A stretch of 64,000 nt of DNA from Shewanella mangrovisoli (GTDB taxonomy: Bacteria; Pseudomonadota; Gammaproteobacteria; Enterobacterales; Shewanellaceae). Positions 1 through 8,173 of the stretch are shown piece by piece (position 1 is the first letter of the stretch; every line of letters begins with the position of its first letter). The stretch lies in the NCBI RefSeq assembly GCF_019457635.1, contig NZ_CP080412.1, positions 3,720,001-3,784,000 of the forward strand, read 5' to 3'. The position numbers and the translations under genes are program-made. The notes below the pieces were generated by a model. That model did not search any database, was not told the origin of the DNA, and was given only the letters and a program-made list of their open reading frames with translations.

Positions 1-358
1 AGATCCCCGTCCGGCCATGGCTCGCAATCACCACCATGCCCACATCCTTACCATTGGCTTCTTCTAAAATCTGATCGACGGGGTCGCCACGGCGAATCAG
101 GGTGGTAATAGGTAATTCGGTTTTGAGGCCCTCGAGCAAAGCCTGCATCTTGGTTGCGGCGGCTTCTTCCATACTCTTAGCGAGTTCCTCAGGCGTGATC
201 GCTAAGATCATGTAGTTCTCGTCACCGATTGGTTGCTCAACAACGTGTAATATCTTTAGCCCTACATGGTATAGATTTGCCATTTCAATAGCATAACGTA
301 GCGCATGGGCCGCAGTTTCCGAAAAATCTGTGGGCCAGAGTATTTGACCTGAACGCAT
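1..358 (-). CDS. Universal stress protein (UspA family), 3' end outside window
   Basis: The protein begins MRSGQILWPTDFSETAAHAL, the usual beta1-alpha1 opening of the UspA fold with an early Asp for nucleotide binding. About 119 residues are visible. The last ones read VVIASHGRTG, part of the G-2x-G-9x-G(S/T) ATP-binding loop, so roughly the final 25-30 residues lie outside the window. The start is ATG at 358, preceded by AAGGAG with good spacing. It is probably a cytoplasmic ATP-binding stress protein. It lies just downstream of the STAS-like gene on the same strand (19 bases apart), so the two are probably co-transcribed. The client or stress cannot be told from sequence. Confidence 0.9.
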   Translation of the reverse strand, partial: MRSGQILWPTDFSETAAHALRYAIEMANLYHVGLKILHVVEQPIGDENYMILAITPEELAKSMEEAAATKMQALLEGLKTELPITTLIRRGDPVDQILEEANGKDVGMVVIASHGRTGI

Positions 359-377
359 AATCTGTTCTCCTTAATGG

Positions 378-776
378 CTAGTCATCGTTAAGCTCATCTT
401 TGAGCCAAGTAATAGCATCCAGCTTATCGACAAAAAACTTAACCTCGGCCGGAGTGAACCAGTTTGCCAGCTTTGCCATCACCTCCTGTAGGGTCGTTTT
501 ACCGACTATGGCAATCCGCTCAAAGTGACGAACATGCTTAACCCCTAGTTTTAGATCGTCCCAAGCGGCTTGAAGTTCCCAACCTTCGAGCTCAGTCACA
601 TCGACTAAGGCATAAATATCGGGATCTTTTACCCCTGCTAACGCGGCCTCGAGCACGGGCACCATCACCTCATAATCTTGATGAGTTAAGGTACCAACCG
701 CTTTAAAGGCAACAAAAAAATCATCGTCGCCATAACGCTCAATACCAACAGAAATACCATGCTTTAACAAAGTCAT
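378..776 (-). CDS. STAS/SpoIIAA-like protein (DUF3478 type)
   Basis: 132 residues with the pattern of the SpoIIAA-like family: an N-terminal beta strand (ISVGIERYGDDDFFVAFKAVG), a central segment with IYALVDVTELEGWE, and a C-terminal FFVDKLDAITWLKDE helix. Members are small cytosolic proteins with a STAS/SEC14-like fold that are thought to bind lipids or hydrophobic ligands; no enzymatic residues are expected. The start is ATG at 776 with AAGGAGTAGGT just upstream. It precedes the universal stress gene on the same strand, which fits a small stress operon. The family assignment is by recognition of sequence pattern; the specific role is unknown. Confidence 0.75.
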   Translation of the reverse strand: MTLLKHGISVGIERYGDDDFFVAFKAVGTLTHQDYEVMVPVLEAALAGVKDPDIYALVDVTELEGWELQAAWDDLKLGVKHVRHFERIAIVGKTTLQEVMAKLANWFTPAEVKFFVDKLDAITWLKDELNDD

Positions 777-865
777 ACCTACTCCTTGTCTAACAAACTA
801 CTTTTTAAGTGTAGAAGTTAAGCCCATAACAGGCCGTGATCTTGCTCATAAAAGCACCATAACAC

Positions 866-918
866 TTGCGTATGCTCACGCTGTTCGTTAGGATAAACCG
901 ACTAATCAGTCGGTTTAT
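866..918 (+). promoter_or_regulatory. Promoter of the aldehyde dehydrogenase gene overlapped by a TetR-type operator
   Basis: A perfect 11-bp inverted repeat, ATAAACCGACT (893-903) and AGTCGGTTTAT (908-918), is separated by AATC. A promoter-like pair, TTGCGT (866-871) and TAGGAT (889-894), has a 17-bp spacer, so the palindrome covers the end of the -10 element and the expected start point. This is the classical arrangement for repression by a TetR protein, and a TetR gene is the second gene of the operon. The palindrome is seen directly; the assignment to that regulator is inference. Confidence 0.7.
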
Positions 919-973
919 TTTTATACACCACAAATCGCTTCCAAAGCTTAAGGCTTGCACCCGAGGGATCACT

Positions 974-2398
974 ATGAATATGGCAACAGACCCTGCAAAA
1001 ATCTCGCCACTCACCGAGTTACTCCAGCGCCAACGTGCTAGTTACTTGGCCGCTCCGAATCCCGATTACGCTATCCGTAAAGAACGCTTACTACGCCTTA
1101 AGGCCGCCTTGCTGAAATTCCAACAGCCGCTCGTCGAGGCACTTTCACAGGACTATGGCCACAGATCGGTCGACGATAGCTTGATTTCCGACATTATGCC
1201 CGTAGTCAACAACATCAAGTACAGCTTGAAAAACCTAAAGAAATGGCTCAAGCCAAGCCGCCGTCATGCGGGCATCTTACTCGCCCCCGCCCAAGTGAAA
1301 GTGCATTATCAACCGCTCGGGGTGATTGGGATAATCGTGCCTTGGAACTTCCCCGTCATGCTCTCCATCGGCCCCTTAGTCACGGCCATCGCCGCAGGCA
1401 ACCATGCCATGCTCAAACTCTCGGAATTCACCCCCGCGACTAATAGCGTCATCAAGCAATTGCTCGCCGAAGTGTTTGAAGAATCCCATGTTGCCGTGGT
1501 CGAAGGGGAAGCTGATGTCGCGGCGCAATTTTCCGCTCTGCCCTTCGATCATCTGCTGTTCACCGGTTCAACCACTGTCGGTCGCCATGTGATGCGCGCC
1601 GCCGCTAATAATCTCACGCCAGTGACTCTCGAGCTGGGCGGTAAGTCGCCAGTGATTATCGCCCCCGATATGCCACTTGAGATAGCAGTAGAACGAATGA
1701 TTTATGGTAAGTGTTTGAATGCTGGACAAATCTGTGTAGCACCTGACTATGTGCTTTGTCCTAAGGCGAAAGTGGCAGAGTTTATCCAAGCCTATCAGAC
1801 GAAATTCCAGGCCATGTATGGCGCCATTACTCACAACAAAGACTACGGCAGCATTATTAATGCCCGCCAGTTTGAACGTCTGCTAACAGTGCTTGAAGAT
1901 GCCAAGGCTAAAGGCGCTAAGGTGATCCCCGCCTCGAATGACGTGATTGATAGCCAGCATCGTAAACTCGCCACTCAGCTCATTACTGACACAACTGAAG
2001 ATATGCTATTGATACAAGAAGAAATCTTTGGCCCACTGCTGCCAGTGATTGGTTATGACAACCTAGATGAGGCCATTAGCTACGTGAACCATCGCGCCCG
2101 CCCCTTAGCCCTGTATGTGATGAGCTTTGATGAAGCGAGCCAACAAAAAATCCTCAAGCAAACCCATTCCGGCGGTGTGTGCATCAACGAAACCGTGTTC
2201 CATGTGGCGGCCGATGATGCCCCCTTTGGCGGTATCGGCCCATCAGGAATGGGGCATTACCACGGCAAGGAAGGATTCCTCACCTTTAGCCACGCTAAAA
2301 CCGTGCTTAGCCGAGGTCGCTTCAACACGGGTAAGTTTGTCCATCCTCCCTATGGCACTTTTATCCAACGCATGTTGATGAAGCTGTTTTTACGCTAA
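974..2398 (+). CDS. calB: Aldehyde dehydrogenase, coniferyl aldehyde dehydrogenase type
   Basis: A 474-residue NAD(P)+-dependent aldehyde dehydrogenase oxidising an aldehyde to its acid in the cytoplasm. Visible family motifs in order: PWNFPVM, FTGSTTVGRHV (nucleotide binding), LELGGKSP with the general-base Glu, NAGQICVAPD with the catalytic Cys, and EEIFGPLLPV. The short length and the C-terminal FLTFSHAKTVLSR segment match the CalB/long-chain fatty-aldehyde branch. An in-frame ATG at 866 would put the operator palindrome inside the gene; ATG 974, behind CGAGGGATC, is preferred. The TetR gene follows after 21 bases, suggesting a self-regulated aldehyde or aromatic detoxification operon. The real substrate is uncertain. 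Confidence 0.88.
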   Translation: MNMATDPAKISPLTELLQRQRASYLAAPNPDYAIRKERLLRLKAALLKFQQPLVEALSQDYGHRSVDDSLISDIMPVVNNIKYSLKNLKKWLKPSRRHAGILLAPAQVKVHYQPLGVIGIIVPWNFPVMLSIGPLVTAIAAGNHAMLKLSEFTPATNSVIKQLLAEVFEESHVAVVEGEADVAAQFSALPFDHLLFTGSTTVGRHVMRAAANNLTPVTLELGGKSPVIIAPDMPLEIAVERMIYGKCLNAGQICVAPDYVLCPKAKVAEFIQAYQTKFQAMYGAITHNKDYGSIINARQFERLLTVLEDAKAKGAKVIPASNDVIDSQHRKLATQLITDTTEDMLLIQEEIFGPLLPVIGYDNLDEAISYVNHRARPLALYVMSFDEASQQKILKQTHSGGVCINETVFHVAADDAPFGGIGPSGMGHYHGKEGFLTFSHAKTVLSRGRFNTGKFVHPPYGTFIQRMLMKLFLR

Positions 2399-2419
2399 TA
2401 CGGGCGCTTAGGAGTAGTT

Positions 2420-3028
2420 ATGCCGAGCTTATTACCAACAGATACAGACACTAAACCCATGACAGATAAACGTCAGGCCATTTTGGAGACCGCCTTACGC
2501 TTATTTGTCGACCAAGGGTTTCATGGCACCTCGACCGCATCGATAGCCAAGCAGGCGGGCGTCGCCACCGGCACCCTCTTCCATCATTTTCCGACCAAGG
2601 AAGCACTGATGGAAAGCCTGTTTCTTACCATCAAGCAAGAATTTGCCGATGCCTTGTTGTTAAAGGTCGGCGAGGGGGAAGATCTTAAGCACAATGCCGA
2701 AACACTCTGGCAGAGTGCGATCGATTGGTCGATTGAAAATCCAGTCAAACAATTGTTTTTCCAGCAGTATTCTATGTCGCCGCAGATCGCACTGCATATT
2801 CGTGAGCAGGCGATGAACAGCATCCTAGGCTTTATCGCGCAATTGATAAAACAGGGGCAGTTAATGGGACTGATTGCACACTATCCCGTTGATTTGATGT
2901 TGGAAAACTGTCACGGCCAATACTTGGCCGCCACGCGCTTTTTTATCGATAATCCAGAATTAGGCCAAGATAAACATTACCGCGATGCCAGCTTTGCACT
3001 GTTTTGGAAGGCATTACAGGCCGATTAA
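2420..3028 (+). CDS. TetR/AcrR family transcriptional repressor
   Basis: 202 residues. The N-terminal TetR helix-turn-helix is plain: RQAILETALRLFVDQGFHGT, then ASIAKQAGVATGTLFHHFPT and KEAL. The remaining ~140 residues form the variable ligand-binding domain. The start is ATG at 2420 behind TTAGGAG; a second in-frame ATG 13 codons later has no better ribosome site. Co-transcription with the aldehyde dehydrogenase and the palindrome over that gene's promoter suggest it represses its own operon until an aldehyde or related hydrophobic ligand binds. The ligand is unknown. Confidence 0.9.
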   Translation: MPSLLPTDTDTKPMTDKRQAILETALRLFVDQGFHGTSTASIAKQAGVATGTLFHHFPTKEALMESLFLTIKQEFADALLLKVGEGEDLKHNAETLWQSAIDWSIENPVKQLFFQQYSMSPQIALHIREQAMNSILGFIAQLIKQGQLMGLIAHYPVDLMLENCHGQYLAATRFFIDNPELGQDKHYRDASFALFWKALQAD

Positions 3029-3032
3029 CCAT

Positions 3033-3066
3033 AAAAAAACCGAGCCAGACATGTCGCTGGCTCGGT
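3033..3066 (-). terminator. Rho-independent terminator between tetR and csgG
   Basis: The stem accgagccag (3040-3049) / ctggctcggt (3057-3066) has a 7-base loop. Read on the minus strand it is followed by seven T residues, so it best terminates csgG. The hairpin may also slow transcription leaving tetR. Confidence 0.85.
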
Positions 3067-3086
3067 GCTTGTTATCGCAACGGGAA

Positions 3087-3893
3087 TTAACCTTGGCTCA
3101 ACTCCTGCTGTCTTTCAGCGGGTTGTGTCACCTGAGCCTGACTCCAATAACCTTGCTTAATGCCCTTATCAATCAACTCGGCGACCGCGAGTTCGATAGC
3201 CTGCAACACGCAAAATTGTACTGGCTCGTTAGTGGTAAAACCGACTTCCGCCTCGGCCAAACGATTCAAACTGGTATAGCGGAACAGACCTGCACGCATT
3301 TCCTGCGAAAGTACCCTTTTACTCGTAGATACAGACATCATCACTTTACCCGTGTGCACATCGACCGCGCGCAGATAGATAGTGACTAAATCTTCACGGT
3401 ACATTTCTGAGGCGCCGATGCCATAGTATTCCACCCCAGTACCGCCGGTGCTGGTGTTGGTCTCGTAGCTGATAATACCGCCTTCTAATAGCAATCTCGC
3501 CGTCGATAACACTGGAATATCATCACCCTTAGTACCATTTTGTTTATTGCTGATTTTGCGCTCGGTCAGTAGGTTTTGCAGGCCCTCACGCTCGACGGGG
3601 GTAAACCATTTAGAGTCAATCAAGGTTTGCATCAGCATCGATGTCGCCCCTTGTGTGACCGCAGTAGAAAATGAACTCACGTTCGCCAGAGGCTTATACT
3701 GGCCCGTTTGGTCGCGAAACGAGTACACGGCCACAGGGATAGGAAACTTAGGCCCAGGCTGACTCTGTAGCCCTTTCATCACCTCACTCATCGGATTAAC
3801 TTGAGCGGGCGTGATATTTAAGTCAGGCTTTGGGATCAAGCTACAGGCTGACATACTCAGCAGCATCAGGGCGATAAACACGAAACGAGTCAT
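3087..3893 (-). CDS. csgG: CsgG, curli secretion channel lipoprotein
   Basis: 268 residues, close to the usual CsgG length. The N terminus is a lipoprotein signal with lipobox MSAC (Cys17). Next come FPIPVAVYSFRDQTGQYKP and the conserved region ending in GLQNLLTERKI, typical of CsgG/FlgO-like domains, then TVYLRAVDVHTGKV-like strands. CsgG forms the nonameric outer-membrane channel for curli subunits. Its ATG shares one base with the csgF stop (TAATG), indicating translational coupling in csgEFG. No csgA, csgB or csgD is present in the window. Confidence 0.95.
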   Translation of the reverse strand: MTRFVFIALMLLSMSACSLIPKPDLNITPAQVNPMSEVMKGLQSQPGPKFPIPVAVYSFRDQTGQYKPLANVSSFSTAVTQGATSMLMQTLIDSKWFTPVEREGLQNLLTERKISNKQNGTKGDDIPVLSTARLLLEGGIISYETNTSTGGTGVEYYGIGASEMYREDLVTIYLRAVDVHTGKVMMSVSTSKRVLSQEMRAGLFRYTSLNRLAEAEVGFTTNEPVQFCVLQAIELAVAELIDKGIKQGYWSQAQVTQPAERQQELSQG

Positions 3894-4288
3894 TAGTTTC
3901 CGCCTCCGAAGGTTGGCATTTCAATCACTGTCACTTCACCGGTTTCGATATTGGTGATGGTCAGCATCACCCCTGTGCCAGTTGAAGCCACTTCAATACG
4001 GAAATCACCCGTATCGTACACCCCATCGGTGATCTCCCCGTCGGCCACGCCACGGGTAATGGAGTTAATGATGTTACGTTCTAAGGATTCCTTAAAGCGG
4101 GTAACAAAGTCCTTCTCGGTCGAGCTGGCTTTGTTATCATTTTGAGCCTGCGCTTTGTTCAGCAGAAAGGAGCCATTAAGCGGATTACCGCCAAAGCTGG
4201 GATTCACGGGGGTATAGATTAATTCGGTTGCTTGGCTTGTGCATGCCATGCAGAGCACGGCAAGAGAAAGTAACGTCCTGTAAGTCAT
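3893..4288 (-). CDS. csgF: CsgF, curli assembly/nucleation chaperone
   Basis: 131 residues from ATG 4288, which is preceded by TTAGGATAATAATA. The longer ATG 18 codons upstream would overlap csgE and lacks a ribosome site. A signal peptide (TYRTLLSLAVLCMACTSQAT) is followed by the diagnostic CsgF opening LIYTPVNPSFGGNPLNG. CsgF plugs the CsgG pore and couples secretion to surface nucleation. It sits between csgE (10-base gap) and csgG (1-base overlap). Confidence 0.95.
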   Translation of the reverse strand: MTYRTLLSLAVLCMACTSQATELIYTPVNPSFGGNPLNGSFLLNKAQAQNDNKASSTEKDFVTRFKESLERNIINSITRGVADGEITDGVYDTGDFRIEVASTGTGVMLTITNIETGEVTVIEMPTFGGGN

Positions 4289-4298
4289 TATTATTATC

Positions 4299-4709
4299 CT
4301 AAAAGTCGTCCGTTGTTCCTGAAAAATCACCCGTAATGGCATTAGCTCGAACCTGAGCTAAGTAATCAATGGTCAGCAATATGGCCTGCTCTGCGCTTTC
4401 CTTAATCGGATTGGCGCGGCGGCCAAAGTGCGTGGTATAGATGCGCGTACCGTTGACCTCTAAGGTTAAAACCGTGCCCGCCTGCGGAAACACGGTTTCA
4501 TATAGGGTCACGTTAAAGCCTTGGGTAAAGGGCAATTCGCGCCAATAACTTGAATAGTAAAAGCCAAAATCCTTACCAAAACGGGTTAAGGTTCTGTCTA
4601 TAACTAATCCACTGATTTCAATGTCATCATCGGCCAAAACACTGGGGGAACTGACAAGCAGCAAGGGACACAAGATGCAGACGAACAACCGCTTTTTTAA
4701 CGATCTCAC
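4299..4709 (-). CDS. csgE: CsgE, periplasmic curli secretion adaptor
   Basis: About 136 residues. GTG 4709, directly behind AGGGAGAGGAAA, is preferred because it yields a clean signal peptide (RSLKKRLFVCILCPLLLVSS then VLA|DDD). An ATG at 4754 would add 15 polar residues and spoil it. The mature part has CsgE hallmarks: EISGLVIDRTLTRFGKDF, YYSSYWRELP and FGRRANPIKESAEQA. CsgE caps the CsgG vestibule and selects curli substrate. It is the first gene of csgEFG; the promoter is expected within 4710-4940. Confidence 0.93.
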   Translation of the reverse strand: MRSLKKRLFVCILCPLLLVSSPSVLADDDIEISGLVIDRTLTRFGKDFGFYYSSYWRELPFTQGFNVTLYETVFPQAGTVLTLEVNGTRIYTTHFGRRANPIKESAEQAILLTIDYLAQVRANAITGDFSGTTDDF

Positions 4710-4941
4710 TTTCCTCTCCCTGTTGATGAAAGCCACCCATTGCGCGATATCCAAAGCCGAACTAAGGGCCAGCCCTTAGTCAACATTTTCGCTTACGCAG
4801 GGTAACAGGACAGCCGATCTTTCGTCATTAGAGGGAGGGGGAAATTAGCCCGAAAAGCTAAGGTAAAAACCGCAAAATAGCCCATTTGGGTAATACATTC
4901 GTCTAAGGAGTGAAACCTCTTGATACACACTTAAACGCGGT

Positions 4942-6597
4942 TTATTGCGGCAGCCACAAGTGTACCGATAGGCCGCCGTCGTTGCGGTTATGCATGCTAA
5001 TGCTGCCATCGTGGGCTTCGATAATTTCGCGGCAAAGTGGCAGGCCTAAACCCGTGCCCGATTGTTTAGTCGAGTAAAAGGGTAATAGGGCTTGCTCTAA
5101 CACTTCCTCGGACATACCACTGCCACGGTCTTCGATTTTGATACTAAAGCCCGTCCCATCCACCATGGTTTGGTGGCGAATCGAGAGCGTGACTTCATCG
5201 GGATTAGAACCTGATTCATGGGCATTTTTCAGTAAATTCAGCAGGACTTGCTCCATTTGCCCTTGGTCGAAATAGCCCATCTCAGCAGGTAACTCATTGG
5301 CTAAGATAAAGGGATAATGTTGGGTTAAATGCTCAATAAGCTGCTGCCACGGCACGTCACGTCGCTGCGGTAAAGGCAATTTAGCAAAGCGCGCATAATT
5401 GAAAATAAACTGGCTCAAGTGATTCGTGCGACTCTCTATGGTGTCGAATATCAGCTTAAGCTTGGGATTATCGAGATCTTTCGTCAGTAAACGCCCCGAG
5501 TTCACCATGGAGGCGATGGGCGCGACAGAGTTATTCAACTCATGGCTGATAATGCGGATCACTTTCTTCCATACCGCCACTTCCTGACGATTTAGCTCTC
5601 GGGTCATCTGCTTGAGCAAAATTAAGTTATGCTGTTGGTTATTCAGCAAAAACTGGCCACGGCTCAGATACCAAGTCTCAGTATCATCCTCGCCCATGGT
5701 AAACAGGCCGCTCTTTTCCTGCTTAAGTGCCAAGGCAAGGGCTTCGGGTAAATCTTGCAGCAGCTCGTCGAGGCTCAAGCCTTCCATCTTGCCTTTTATA
5801 TGAAAAAGATGCCGCGCCGCATCGTTGGCATACATGAGTTTTTGGTTATCGTTAAACAGTAGCATCACATTTGGAGAGCTTTGAATCACCTTATCCAGCA
5901 GCAATTCCCGCTGGTAAATATATTGCCGCTCTTGACGCAGTTTAGCCGCCGAATCATTAAATAACTCAGCCAATGCTTTTAACTGCCCCTCACCATTTGC
6001 TGGAATGCTGACGCTAAAGTCATTGTCATTAAAGTTGAGTAAACCAACCTCTAATGCATTGAGACTGCGGGCTAAATGGCGGGTAAACCAAGCCACACCC
6101 AAGGCACAAATTCCGCAGGCAAACAGTAATATGAATAGCCATTCAGTGATTGGCGGTGTGGACACAGCCTCGTGACCTAACTTCAACTTAGGCAGCGAGA
6201 TAGGTTCAGCAGGTGGCGCTATGGGGGGCACTTCAGGATGGACTGAAGGGCTAAAGAGTCCGTCTTTAAGTTGCTCGAGTTTATAGAGCTTAATTTGCAG
6301 CTGTTCTTGCTTAAGTTGCTCCAACTTTTGCAGCTCATGCTTAATCTGTTCCGCCCTTAAACGCTCCTGCAATGGCAGAGTTTGCTGTAATTGCTCATTA
6401 TTTTTAATCGCTGCCTCGACAGTCTCTTGCAGCTTATCTACATCGAGGGGCGGTATAGTTATATCGGGGATCTTGATGGGCTCAGCGACCTCAACGGGCG
6501 AGATAGTCGGGCGATAGCTCACAACACCTAAGGTCAAGAGCACACCTAAGGCGCAACAAACGGTTGAATAAATGATTAATTTTGTTCGCAGTTGCAC
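4942..6597 (-). CDS. NtrY-like membrane sensor histidine kinase
   Basis: 551 residues. TM1 is near residues 7-27. A periplasmic part follows, very rich in Gln, Leu, Lys and Glu (about 50-120, probably coiled coil), then a Pro-rich stretch. TM2 (about 152-170) precedes a HAMP-like region, a PAS domain (about 230-335), an H-box RIISHELNNSVAP, the N-box LLNLLKNAHESG, and G-boxes EDRGSGM and GTGLGLPL. The family is that of NtrY/AtoS-type kinases partnering NtrC regulators. The start codon is GTG, 40 bases after the response-regulator gene, so expression is probably lower than that of the regulator. It is the last gene of the efflux operon. The signal is unknown; the coiled-coil sensor may detect envelope perturbation. 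Confidence 0.9.
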   Translation of the reverse strand: MQLRTKLIIYSTVCCALGVLLTLGVVSYRPTISPVEVAEPIKIPDITIPPLDVDKLQETVEAAIKNNEQLQQTLPLQERLRAEQIKHELQKLEQLKQEQLQIKLYKLEQLKDGLFSPSVHPEVPPIAPPAEPISLPKLKLGHEAVSTPPITEWLFILLFACGICALGVAWFTRHLARSLNALEVGLLNFNDNDFSVSIPANGEGQLKALAELFNDSAAKLRQERQYIYQRELLLDKVIQSSPNVMLLFNDNQKLMYANDAARHLFHIKGKMEGLSLDELLQDLPEALALALKQEKSGLFTMGEDDTETWYLSRGQFLLNNQQHNLILLKQMTRELNRQEVAVWKKVIRIISHELNNSVAPIASMVNSGRLLTKDLDNPKLKLIFDTIESRTNHLSQFIFNYARFAKLPLPQRRDVPWQQLIEHLTQHYPFILANELPAEMGYFDQGQMEQVLLNLLKNAHESGSNPDEVTLSIRHQTMVDGTGFSIKIEDRGSGMSEEVLEQALLPFYSTKQSGTGLGLPLCREIIEAHDGSISMHNRNDGGLSVHLWLPQ

Positions 6598-6637
6598 CTA
6601 AAATTCCGCCTAATGCTCAGTGTTTATCATGCTATGG

Positions 6638-8077
6638 CTATTTTTCTAGACCAAATTTATCCATGCGGCGATACAAGGCCTGTCGACTCAAGCCTAGGGA
6701 TTTAGCCACGCGCGCAATCACGCCCTTGTGTTGCCTTAGGGCCATTTCAATCTGCTCACGGCTAACATCCATAATAGCGTCGCTGGAGTCCGATTGAGCA
6801 GGCACGTCATGATGCAAACTTTTCACCTGCGGTTCAATCGGTGTTATTGCGGACAGGGTTCGCCCAAATGTCGTAGTGTTTATTGCACTGGAATGACTTC
6901 CATGGGCGGGCAGTAACCCAAAATCGGCTTCGGTTAACACTCGGCTTTGGGCCAACAGCGCCGCACGTTTGCAGGCATTTTCCAACTCGCGCACATTGCC
7001 CGGCCAGCGGTGCTGCAACAGAGCTTGCTGCGCTGGTTTACTCAGGCTAAAACCCTCACCGACAAAATGCTTCACTAAGGGCAAAATATCATCAATGCGT
7101 TGATTCAGCGGCGGTAAGGCCAATTCAATGACATTCAGACGGTAGAATAAGTCCTCACGGAAACGCCCTTCGGCAATATCTTGGGCCAGGTCGGCGTTAG
7201 TCGCACTGATCACCCTCACCTTCACCTTTAAGGTTTTATGGCTGCCTAAACGTTCGAATTCCCCGGTTTGTAATACCCGCAGCAATTTTACTTGGCCCGA
7301 CAGGGGTAAATTACCTATTTCGTCCAAAAACAGCGTGCCGCCATCGGCCGCTTCAAAGCGACCAATACGCGCCTTATTGGCGCCGGTAAAAGCTCCCGCC
7401 TCGGCACCAAAGAGTTCGGCTTCGAGCAACTCCATCGGCAAGGCGCCCACATTCACCTTGATAAAAGGTTTGTTTTTTAAGGGGGAATTGGCGTGAATAA
7501 TATCGGCAAGCTTGTCTTTACCCGCACCATTGGGGCCGGTGATCAACACAGACACATCGGAACGTGCCAGTTGCAAGGCTAAGTCGATACAGCGCTGCAT
7601 GGCACCACTGCCAAACACGATTCCACAGAGATCCGCATCGGCGATCGCCACCTGACGCTGGGAATTCACTCGTTCGAGCTGCTGGTTTGCACGGGCAAGT
7701 TTATGTAGCGCGATTAAATTAGTGATACTGTTGAGTAACTTAGCATCATCCCACGGTTTCCCCATATAATCGGCGGCGCCCGCTTTCACTAACTCGACCG
7801 CCGTTTCTAACTGGGTCCACGCCGTCATCAGGATGATCGGCAGATCTTGCTGACGCTCACGCAGGGCATAAAACAGCTGCCGCCCTTCTTCCCCCGAGGT
7901 AGTATCGCGGGTGAAGTTCATATCTTGGATAACCAAATCAACATCTTGGGTTGCCATTAGGCTAAGGGCATCTTCGGGCGTATGACAGGTCAACACCTGA
8001 TAACCATTGATCTCCAGCATTAAACCTAAGGCCTGGCAGATGGCATGGTTATCGTCGACAATCAGAATAGTGTCCAT
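6638..8077 (-). CDS. Sigma-54-dependent response regulator (NtrC family)
   Basis: 479 residues. The receiver domain (1-120) has DDNHA and the phospho-acceptor Asp in DLVIQDMNF. The AAA+ domain (about 155-380) has a Walker A of unusual wording (GPNGAGKD instead of GETGTGKE-like), GAFTGA for sigma-54 contact, and Walker B GTLFLDEIGNLP. A C-terminal Fis-type helix-turn-helix follows (GVIARVAKSLGLSRQALYRRM). It activates transcription from -24/-12 promoters. The first gene of its own operon has such a promoter with repeated upstream sites, so positive autoregulation is likely. It is cognate to the histidine kinase immediately downstream. Confidence 0.95.
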   Translation of the reverse strand: MDTILIVDDNHAICQALGLMLEINGYQVLTCHTPEDALSLMATQDVDLVIQDMNFTRDTTSGEEGRQLFYALRERQQDLPIILMTAWTQLETAVELVKAGAADYMGKPWDDAKLLNSITNLIALHKLARANQQLERVNSQRQVAIADADLCGIVFGSGAMQRCIDLALQLARSDVSVLITGPNGAGKDKLADIIHANSPLKNKPFIKVNVGALPMELLEAELFGAEAGAFTGANKARIGRFEAADGGTLFLDEIGNLPLSGQVKLLRVLQTGEFERLGSHKTLKVKVRVISATNADLAQDIAEGRFREDLFYRLNVIELALPPLNQRIDDILPLVKHFVGEGFSLSKPAQQALLQHRWPGNVRELENACKRAALLAQSRVLTEADFGLLPAHGSHSSAINTTTFGRTLSAITPIEPQVKSLHHDVPAQSDSSDAIMDVSREQIEMALRQHKGVIARVAKSLGLSRQALYRRMDKFGLEK

Positions 8078-8173
8078 GTGAGCATGTGCGTCCAGAGTAA
8101 AACTATTAACCTTAAAGTAACAAAAAGTGCAATAACATCCTACTGTTATCGCACTTAATGCCCTTCAACTTAT

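Noticed and set aside
866..973. Upstream ATG 866 as start of the aldehyde dehydrogenase
   Set aside because: It would put the promoter and operator palindrome inside the coding region, and the extra 36 residues do not fit the family; ATG 974 has a ribosome site.
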